Shown one piece after another: positions 30,710-35,608 of a stretch of 35,608 bases of DNA. The DNA comes from Streptomyces anandii JCM 4720 (GTDB taxonomy: Bacteria; Actinomycetota; Actinomycetes; Streptomycetales; Streptomycetaceae): contig NZ_BMVJ01000003.1 of NCBI RefSeq assembly GCF_014650655.1, forward strand, positions 187,860 through 223,467, in the 5' to 3' direction. The stretch's first letter is position 1. Every line of letters starts with the position of its first letter. Below the pieces are notes generated by a model. The model was not told where the DNA came from. It made no database searches and saw only the letters and a list, made by a program, of their open reading frames with translations. Both the position numbers and the translations under genes were made by a program.

Positions 30710-31864
30710 ATGGTGAACACGCTGGGCGTCGCGGTCGTCGGGTTCGGCTGGATGGGCCGGGTGCACACCCAGGCGTACGCCAGAGTGCTCCACCACTTCC
30801 CGCGACTGCCCCTGCGCCCGCGCCTGGTCTCGGTCGCCGACGAGGTGCCCGGCCGGGCCGAGGAGGCGGCGGCGCGCTACGGCTTCGACAGCGCGACGCG
30901 CGACTGGCGGGAGGTCGTCGCCGATCCCCGGGTCGAGGCGGTCAGTGTCACCGCCCCCAACTTCCTGCACCGCGAGATCGGCGTCGCCCTGGCCGAGGCC
31001 GGCAAGCACCTGTGGATCGAGAAGCCCGTGGGCCTGACCGCCGACGACGCCCGCGCGGTCGCCGACGCCGCCGCCAAGGCCCGGGTGGCCGGCACGGTCG
31101 GCTTCAACTACCGGAACGCACCCGCCGTGGCCGCCGCCCGCGAGATGCTCGCCGCCGGTGAGATCGGCGCGGTCACCCACGTCCGCATCCGCCTGCTGAG
31201 CGACTACGCCGCCCACCCCGACGGCGCGCTGACATGGCGCTACGAGCGGGAGCGCGGCGGCAGCGGAGTCCTCGGCGACCTCGCATCGCACGGGGTCGAC
31301 CTGGCCCGCCATCTGCTCGGCGAGATCGACTCGCTGGCCGCGGACACCGCCGTGTTCGTGCCCGAGCGGGCCCGCCCGGCCGGCGCCACCGCCGGTCACA
31401 CCCGCGCGGCCGGAGGGGTCCTGGGCCCGGTCGAGAACGACGACTACGTCAGCTGCCTGCTGCGTTTCGCCTCCGGCGCGCGCGGTGTCCTGGAGGCGAG
31501 CCGGGTCGCCGTCGGCGAGCAGAACAACTACGGCTTCGAGATCCACGGCACCGAAGGCGCCCTGTTCTGGGACTTCCGCCGCATGGGAGAGCTCGGCGTC
31601 AGCCGCGGCGCCGCCTACCAGGACCAGCCCGTCGCCACCGTGTACGTGGGCCCCGGGCACGGCGAGTACGGCGCCTTCCAGCCGGGCTCGGCCAACGCCA
31701 TGGGCTACGACGACCTCAAGGTCGTCGAGGCCTCCCACTTCCTGCGCTCCATTGCCGACGGCGCCCCGCACGGCGCCACCCTGGAGGACGCCGTCGCCTC
31801 GGCGGCGGCGCTGGACGCCATGGCCCGCTCCGCCACCGAGCGCACCTGGGTGAGTCCGGCCTGA
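30710..31864 (+). CDS. Gfo/Idh/MocA family oxidoreductase
   Basis: The 384-residue NAD(P)-dependent oxidoreductase acts on sugars, inositols or related polyols. The N-terminal Rossmann site is GVAVVGFGWMG (GxGxxG at 11-16). The signature Glu-Lys-Pro lies in LWIEKPVGLT (104-106), with catalytic Lys105, and the C-terminal substrate domain contains GDLASHGVDLARHLLG, where His is the usual acid/base. The ATG at 30710 has GGAGGGG 6 bases upstream; an upstream in-frame start at 30647 is inside the promoter. The strong operator at 30625-30637 shows tight ligand control. It follows the NCS1 permease on the same strand; whether the two share a pathway is unproven. Confidence 0.93.
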   Translation: MVNTLGVAVVGFGWMGRVHTQAYARVLHHFPRLPLRPRLVSVADEVPGRAEEAAARYGFDSATRDWREVVADPRVEAVSVTAPNFLHREIGVALAEAGKHLWIEKPVGLTADDARAVADAAAKARVAGTVGFNYRNAPAVAAAREMLAAGEIGAVTHVRIRLLSDYAAHPDGALTWRYERERGGSGVLGDLASHGVDLARHLLGEIDSLAADTAVFVPERARPAGATAGHTRAAGGVLGPVENDDYVSCLLRFASGARGVLEASRVAVGEQNNYGFEIHGTEGALFWDFRRMGELGVSRGAAYQDQPVATVYVGPGHGEYGAFQPGSANAMGYDDLKVVEASHFLRSIADGAPHGATLEDAVASAAALDAMARSATERTWVSPA

Positions 31865-31880
31865 GGGCCGAAGGCGCGGT

Positions 31881-32696
31881 TCAGGGCAGTACCGCGGACA
31901 GTTCCTCCAGGGCCCGCGCGGAGGGCGAGCCGGGGTCGGCCGTGATCAGGACGACCTCCTGGTCGTCCTCGGGCACGAGCAGCACGTCGCAGTTCAGCCG
32001 GAGGGCGCCCACGGCGGGGTGGTCGAGGACCTTGGTGCGGTGACCGGGGGCGTGGACCGGCCGCGTCTCCCAGATCTGCCGGAACTCCTCGCTGCCGGCG
32101 CGCAGTTCGGCCAGCAGCGCGGCGAGGCCGGGGTCGTGCGGGTAGCGGTCGGCGGCCCGCCGCAGCCGCGCCACCACCACGTGCCCGAACTCCTCGGCGC
32201 TCGAACTGCCGTAGGTCCGGCCGCCCGTGCCGAGGAAGCGGCGGCGGGCCAGGTTGGCGGCGCCGGTGCCGAGGTCGCCGCCGAGCAGGCGCTGTGCCAG
32301 CGGGTTCCAGGCGACGACGCCGTAGGCCGCGTCGGTGACGATCGCGGCGGTCCCCGGCAGGCGGCGCAGCATCCGGGCCACGTGCGGGCGCACCCGGCGC
32401 ACCGCGCCCGCGCCGGGCGGCACCGCGGATCCGGCCAGCCGGAACAGGTGGCTGCGCTCGGCCGGGGCGAGCCGCATGGCCTGCGCGAGGCCTTCGAGCA
32501 CGCGGTCGGAGGGCCGGGGCCCGCGCGCCTGCTCGAGCCGCGTGTAGTAGTCGACCGAGATGTGCGCCAGCTCGGCCACTTCCTCGCGCCGCAGGCCCGG
32601 CACACGGCGGATCGCGGCCCTCGGGAAGCCGGACGCCTCGGGCCCGAGGGCCTGACGGCGTTCCCGCAGGAAACGGGCCAGTTCCTGCCTCGCCAT
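31881..32696 (-). CDS. XRE-type regulator with MmyB-like ligand-binding domain
   Basis: The 271-residue protein combines an XRE/Cro helix-turn-helix (about 10-85: GLRREEVAELAHISVDYYTRLEQARGPRPS) with the MmyB-like C-terminal domain (about 105-265). The MmyB markers are visible: DAAYGVVAWNPLAQRLLGG, RRFLGTGGRTYGSSSAEEFGHVVVARLRRAADRYPHDPGLAALLAELRAGSEEFRQIW (residues about 150-205, a PAS-like fold that binds small hydrophobic ligands, perhaps fatty acids). The ATG at 32696 has GGGAGG 6-7 bases upstream. It is divergent from the SDR gene with only 62 bases between starts, a recurring Streptomyces arrangement in which the regulator controls the neighbouring dehydrogenase. The ligand remains unknown. 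Confidence 0.92.
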   Translation of the reverse strand: MARQELARFLRERRQALGPEASGFPRAAIRRVPGLRREEVAELAHISVDYYTRLEQARGPRPSDRVLEGLAQAMRLAPAERSHLFRLAGSAVPPGAGAVRRVRPHVARMLRRLPGTAAIVTDAAYGVVAWNPLAQRLLGGDLGTGAANLARRRFLGTGGRTYGSSSAEEFGHVVVARLRRAADRYPHDPGLAALLAELRAGSEEFRQIWETRPVHAPGHRTKVLDHPAVGALRLNCDVLLVPEDDQEVVLITADPGSPSARALEELSAVLP

Positions 32697-32707
32697 GCTG
32701 CCTCCCT

Positions 32708-32722
32708 GGTACAGCCTGTCCC
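32708..32722. promoter_or_regulatory. Candidate operator in the 62-bp MmyB/SDR intergenic gap
   Basis: GGTACA-GCC-TGTCCC (32708-32722) is an inverted repeat matching at 5 of 6 pairs, lying between the divergent starts at 32696 and 32759. It is the only palindromic element seen in this short gap and may let the MmyB-like protein act on both genes. Confidence 0.4.
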
Positions 32723-32758
32723 TGGCACGCGGGGACCGGGCGGGGGACGGTGGGTGCC

Positions 32759-33475
32759 ATGAACGATCGCACAGCACTGGTCACCGGTGCCAACAAGGGC
32801 ATCGGCAAGCACATCGCACGGCTGCTCGCCGCCGAGGGCTTCACCGTGTACGTCGGCTCGCGGGACGCGGAGCGCGGCCGGCGGGCCGTGGCCGAGATCG
32901 GCGACGGCGCACGTCGACTGGACCTGGACGTGACCGACCCGGCGAGCGTCGCCGCGGCGGCGGCGCGGGTGGACCGCCTGGACGTCCTCGTCAACAACGC
33001 CGGCATCGCGGTCACGCTCGACCCGCCGGAGGCGTCGGGCATGGCGGAGTTCCGGGACACCTTCGAGACCAACGTGTTCGGGGTGGTGGCCGTGACCAAC
33101 GCCTTCCTGCCCGCGCTGCGCCGGTCCGCACGGCCCCGGATCGTCAACGTCTCCAGCGGCACCGCCTCGCTGACCTGGAGCACCGGCCCGAACCCGCAGT
33201 TCCTCTCCGGCGCGGGCGGGGCCGCCGCGTACCGCTCGTCCAAGGCCGCCCTGAACGCGCTCACCGTCCTGTACGCGCTGACGCTGGACGGGGAGGGCTT
33301 CAAGGTCAACGCGCTCGCCCCCGGCGCGCGGGCCACCGATCTCACGCCCCGGGCCACCGAACTCGGCGGCGACCCGGCGGAGGGCGCGGAGGGTGCCGTA
33401 CGTCTGGCGCTGCTGCCCGACGACGGGCCGACCGGCGGCTTCTTCTCCTGGGACGGCACGCCCGTGCCGTGGTGA
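32759..33475 (+). CDS. Short-chain dehydrogenase/reductase
   Basis: The 238-residue classical SDR has the NAD(P) loop TGANKGIG at 9-16, NNAG at 79-82, catalytic Ser132/133 region and Tyr158-x-x-x-Lys162 (YRSSK). The glycine pattern and the following basic SRDAERG suggest NADPH preference. Family relatives reduce carbonyls of many kinds. The ATG at 32759 follows GGGGGA; a GTG 9 bases upstream is less likely. It is divergent from the MmyB-like regulator and likely controlled by it. The substrate is unknown; the gene could serve a detoxification or fatty-carbonyl function, given the lipid-like ligands proposed for MmyB domains. Confidence 0.93.
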   Translation: MNDRTALVTGANKGIGKHIARLLAAEGFTVYVGSRDAERGRRAVAEIGDGARRLDLDVTDPASVAAAAARVDRLDVLVNNAGIAVTLDPPEASGMAEFRDTFETNVFGVVAVTNAFLPALRRSARPRIVNVSSGTASLTWSTGPNPQFLSGAGGAAAYRSSKAALNALTVLYALTLDGEGFKVNALAPGARATDLTPRATELGGDPAEGAEGAVRLALLPDDGPTGGFFSWDGTPVPW

Positions 33476-33493
33476 GGGCGGGTCCGGCAGGCG

Positions 33494-33528
33494 CGGGGCG
33501 TGCCCCGGCGGGGGCGCGCTCGGCGCGC
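33494..33528 (+). terminator. Tandem hairpins after the SDR gene
   Basis: CGGGGC-GT-GCCCCG (33494-33507) and GCGCGC-TCG-GCGCGC (33514-33528) are two short perfect stems in the 120-base gap between the SDR and the alcohol dehydrogenase. They may end the SDR transcript. The remainder of the gap shows no clear promoter. Confidence 0.4.
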
Positions 33529-33595
33529 GGGATCGGCGGTGAGCTGGTGTGCTGGGGTGCGGGGGACGTCGTAGCAGCCGCCGCGGGAGAGACAG

Positions 33596-34624
33596 ATGAC
33601 CAGTACCTACAGAGTCGCGCAGGTGGCCGCCGCCGGCGGCTCGTTCGAGATCGCCGAACGCGAGGTGCCCGAGCCCGGTCCCGGTCGGGTGCGGATCGCG
33701 GTGGAGGCCTGCGGGATCTGCCACAGCGACGTCCTCTTCGTGGACGCCGCGGTGCCCGGCGTACGGTTCCCGGTGGTGCCCGGACACGAGATCGCCGGAC
33801 GGATCGAGCAGCTCGGCGAAGGTGCCGCGGACCGGGGCTGGCAGGTGGGCGACCGGGTGGCCGTGGGCTGGTTCGGGGGCAGTTGCGGACACTGCGAGCC
33901 GTGCCGCCGGGGCGACTTCATCGTGTGCGACTACCTGAAGGTCCCCGGCTGGGCCTACGACGGCGGATTCGCCGAGCGGACCGTCGCGCCGGTGGACGCG
34001 CTGGCGAGGATCCCCGACGCCCTCGCGGCGAGCGACGCCGGGCCGATGGCGTGCGCGGGCGTCACGGTGTTCAACGGGCTGCGGCGCAGCGCCGCGCGCC
34101 CCGGTGACCTGGTCGCCGTGCTCGGCATCGGCGGCCTCGGGCACCTGGGCGTGCAGTACGCGGCGGCCATGGGCTTCGAGACGGTGGCCATCGCGCGCGG
34201 GGCCGACAAGGCCGACCTCGCCAAGCAGCTCGGCGCGCATCACTACGTGGACAGCACGGCCGGCACGCCCGTCGCCGAGGCGCTGGGGGCGCTCGGCGGC
34301 GCGAAGGCGGTACTGGCCACCGCGGGCAACTCGGAGGCCATCACGGCGACCGTGGACGGGCTGACGCCGCGGGGCGAGCTGGTGGTGATCGGCGCGACGC
34401 CCGAGCCCATGGGGATCAGCCCGGTCCAGCTGCTCATGAAGGGCAAGGTGGTCCGCGGCCATCCGTCGGGCACCTCGCAGGACGTGCAGGACACCATGGA
34501 CTTCAGCGCCCTGCACGGGATCCGCCCGATGACCGAGACGGTGCCGCTGGAGCGGGCGGACGAGGCGTACCGGAGGATGCTCTCCGGCGCGGCCCGCTTC
34601 CGCATGGTGCTGACCACCGGCTGA
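33596..34624 (+). CDS. Zinc-dependent alcohol dehydrogenase
   Basis: The 342-residue medium-chain alcohol dehydrogenase oxidises alcohols or reduces aldehydes with NAD(P). Catalytic zinc ligands are C42 in GICHSD, H64-E65 in PGHEIAG and Cys153 in MACAGVTVFN. The structural-zinc Cys97, Cys100, Cys103 and Cys111 are all present (CGHCEPCRRGDFIVC). The nucleotide loop is LGIGGLGHLGVQYA (about 176-189), as in AdhA-type bacterial enzymes. The ATG at 33596 follows GGGAGAG. It lies 120 bases after the SDR on the same strand, separated by small hairpins. A long perfect inverted repeat terminates it. Confidence 0.95.
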   Translation: MTSTYRVAQVAAAGGSFEIAEREVPEPGPGRVRIAVEACGICHSDVLFVDAAVPGVRFPVVPGHEIAGRIEQLGEGAADRGWQVGDRVAVGWFGGSCGHCEPCRRGDFIVCDYLKVPGWAYDGGFAERTVAPVDALARIPDALAASDAGPMACAGVTVFNGLRRSAARPGDLVAVLGIGGLGHLGVQYAAAMGFETVAIARGADKADLAKQLGAHHYVDSTAGTPVAEALGALGGAKAVLATAGNSEAITATVDGLTPRGELVVIGATPEPMGISPVQLLMKGKVVRGHPSGTSQDVQDTMDFSALHGIRPMTETVPLERADEAYRRMLSGAARFRMVLTTG

Positions 34625-34638
34625 CGCGGGCGTGCGGG

Positions 34639-34676
34639 CCGGGCCGGCCGGGTTCCGTGGAACCCGGCCGGCCCGG
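34639..34676. terminator. Perfect 38-bp palindrome between convergent genes
   Basis: Arms of 18 bases (34639-34656 and 34659-34676) are exact reverse complements around GT, starting CCGGGCCGG and ending CCGGCCCGG. It begins 15 bases after the dehydrogenase stop and ends 15 bases before the end of the convergent hydrolase gene, so it can stop both transcripts. Confidence 0.85.
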
Positions 34677-34690
34677 TGTGCGGCGCGCGC

Positions 34691-35470
34691 TCAGCCGCGG
34701 GCGGCGAGGAAGCGGTCCAGTGCCGCCGTCAGTTCGGCCGGCTTCTCCAGCGGGATCTCGTGGCCTGCGTCGATGACGCGGACCTCCGCGTCCGGGCAGG
34801 CCTTGGCCATCCGCAGCATCTGCCGCACGGGCAGCTGGATGTCGTGGTAGCCGTGCACCAGCAGGACCGGCACCCTGATCTCGCCGAGCCGGTCCAGGAC
34901 GTCGAAGGCGCGCATCGCGGAGTAGCACGTCATGACGACCTCGCGCGGGGTGGCGGCCGAGGCCCGGATGTGGCGGCGGATGTCCTCGCGCGGGTGGCCG
35001 GGGGCGAAGGCGCGCTGGATGTTGGCGGCGACGAACAGCTTGAACGGGACGAGGGTGGAGGCCGCCATCAGCAGCCCCCTGCCCCGGCTGTAGGTCATAC
35101 GGCTGATGGAGCCGACCAGCACCAGGCTCTCGACCCGTTCGGGCTGGGCGAGTGCGATGGTCTGCGCGATCATCCCGCCCATCGAGTGCCCGACGAGCAC
35201 GCACCGTTCGATCTTCAGATGGTCCAGGAGCGCGACGACGTCCGCCGCCGCCGCCTCGATCGTGCGTGAGCCGGCCCCGCCGCTCTCACCGTGCCCGCGC
35301 AGGTCCAGCCGGACGACCCGGCGGCCGGCGGAGAAGTGGTCCAGCTGGTGGTCCCAGCGGTGCCGGTCGGCCGTCCAGCCGTGCACGAACACCAGGGGCA
35401 CGCCGTCACCGTCGCGCGGGCCCTCGTCGTCGTACGTCAGCAGCGCGCCGTCGGCCTCGAGCTGCGGCAT
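34691..35470 (-). CDS. Alpha/beta hydrolase
   Basis: The 259-residue serine hydrolase has the oxyanion segment VFVHGWTADRHRW, nucleophile Ser96 in VGHSMGG, acid Asp210 (HGYHDIQLP) and base His237 (DAGHEIP). The compact size without a lid insertion suggests a small ester, lactone or haloperoxidase-like substrate. The ATG at 35470 has GGAGGTG upstream. It lies 63 bases downstream of another gene on the same strand (ending at 35534), with a -10-like TACCGT and a weak TTACT-type repeat between. No linked pathway is visible. The catalytic triad is complete. Confidence 0.92.
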   Translation of the reverse strand: MPQLEADGALLTYDDEGPRDGDGVPLVFVHGWTADRHRWDHQLDHFSAGRRVVRLDLRGHGESGGAGSRTIEAAAADVVALLDHLKIERCVLVGHSMGGMIAQTIALAQPERVESLVLVGSISRMTYSRGRGLLMAASTLVPFKLFVAANIQRAFAPGHPREDIRRHIRASAATPREVVMTCYSAMRAFDVLDRLGEIRVPVLLVHGYHDIQLPVRQMLRMAKACPDAEVRVIDAGHEIPLEKPAELTAALDRFLAARG

Positions 35471-35495
35471 GGGGCACCTCCGGGAGTGCAATCGG

Positions 35496-35512
35496 GTTAC
35501 TGGCGAGTACGG
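35496..35512 (-). promoter_or_regulatory. Weak inverted repeat and -10-like box before the alpha/beta hydrolase
   Basis: TACT-ggcg-AGTA (35498-35509) is a short inverted repeat, with TACCGT read on the minus strand nearby. The layout suits a TetR-type site over the promoter, but four-base arms are weak evidence. Confidence 0.28.
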
Positions 35513-35533
35513 TAGCGGTGGTCCGGGCGCTCG

Positions 35534-35608
35534 TCACCGCCGTTCGTCCAGGAAGTCGAGGATGTGACCGAACACGTCCAGGGCTGCGCCCCGGCCGATG
35601 AACGTGTC
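35534..35608 (-). CDS. 3' end of a gene cut by the window edge
   Basis: An open reading frame on the minus strand runs from the window end to TGA at 35536-35534 and encodes 24 residues ending in a VFGHILDFLDERR tail. This amphipathic tail resembles the last helix of alpha/beta hydrolases or related enzymes, but the fragment is too short to name. It precedes the hydrolase gene by 63 bases in the same direction. Confidence 0.5.
   Translation of the reverse strand, partial: DTFIGRGAALDVFGHILDFLDERR

Overview
The window is a high-GC actinobacterial chromosome segment, almost certainly Streptomyces. It has very strong third-position GC, GGAGG-type ribosome binding sites and frequent GTG starts. 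The gene families are typical of the genus: PAS/GAF/SpoIIE phosphatase, MmyB-like regulator beside a short-chain dehydrogenase, GylR-like regulator, Rv1733c-type membrane protein and paired CrcB channels. It looks like a chromosome-arm or arm-proximal region: mostly catabolic and stress genes, many one-gene transcription units with their own regulators, and only a few housekeeping-type genes (uppP, D-Ala-D-Ala carboxypeptidase). I saw no rRNA, tRNA, CRISPR array, insertion sequence or phage gene.

Region 1 (1-8.7 kb): a 2,4-dienoyl-CoA reductase cut by the window edge, with a MarR-type palindrome in its promoter; a small conserved protein; a PAS-PAS-GAF-SpoIIE phosphatase; an exceptional 22-bp hairpin; a PrmC-related methyltransferase; a MarR regulator; a translationally coupled quinone reductase/GNAT pair; and a two-helix Rv1733c-type membrane protein. 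Region 2 (8.7-14.2 kb): a CE7 acetyl esterase, a beta-lactamase-fold esterase, a GntR regulator with a dre-like element, a methyltransferase, and a compact Rho paralogue behind a pyrimidine-rich leader. Region 3 (14.3-19.8 kb): a D,D-carboxypeptidase converges on a four-gene operon (FadR/GntR regulator, L-asparaginase II, aspartate ammonia-lyase, glutaminase). This operon would turn Asn into Asp and then fumarate, and Gln into Glu, releasing ammonium at every step.

Region 4 (19.9-24.6 kb): UppP, then a tightly overlapping crcB-DUF190-crcB fluoride-export cassette, a strictosidine-synthase-like beta-propeller behind a small HTH regulator, a VOC protein and a MarR regulator. Region 5 (24.6-29 kb): an SseB-domain protein, a STAS anti-sigma-factor antagonist, a winged-helix regulator with an apparently leaderless promoter, a GylR-like regulator with glycerol kinase but no glpF or glpD, and a HATPase anti-sigma-type protein. 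Region 6 (29-35.6 kb): an NCS1 permease, a Gfo/Idh/MocA oxidoreductase with a textbook promoter-operator, a divergent MmyB-like regulator and SDR, a zinc alcohol dehydrogenase, an alpha/beta hydrolase and the 3' end of one more gene.

The features most worth follow-up are the compact Rho paralogue and its leader, the amide-catabolism operon with an operator just inside its leaderless coding start, the reciprocal Phe/Tyr exchange between the two CrcB subunits, and several palindromic operators sitting exactly on promoter elements. All family calls come from reading motifs; no database search was run.
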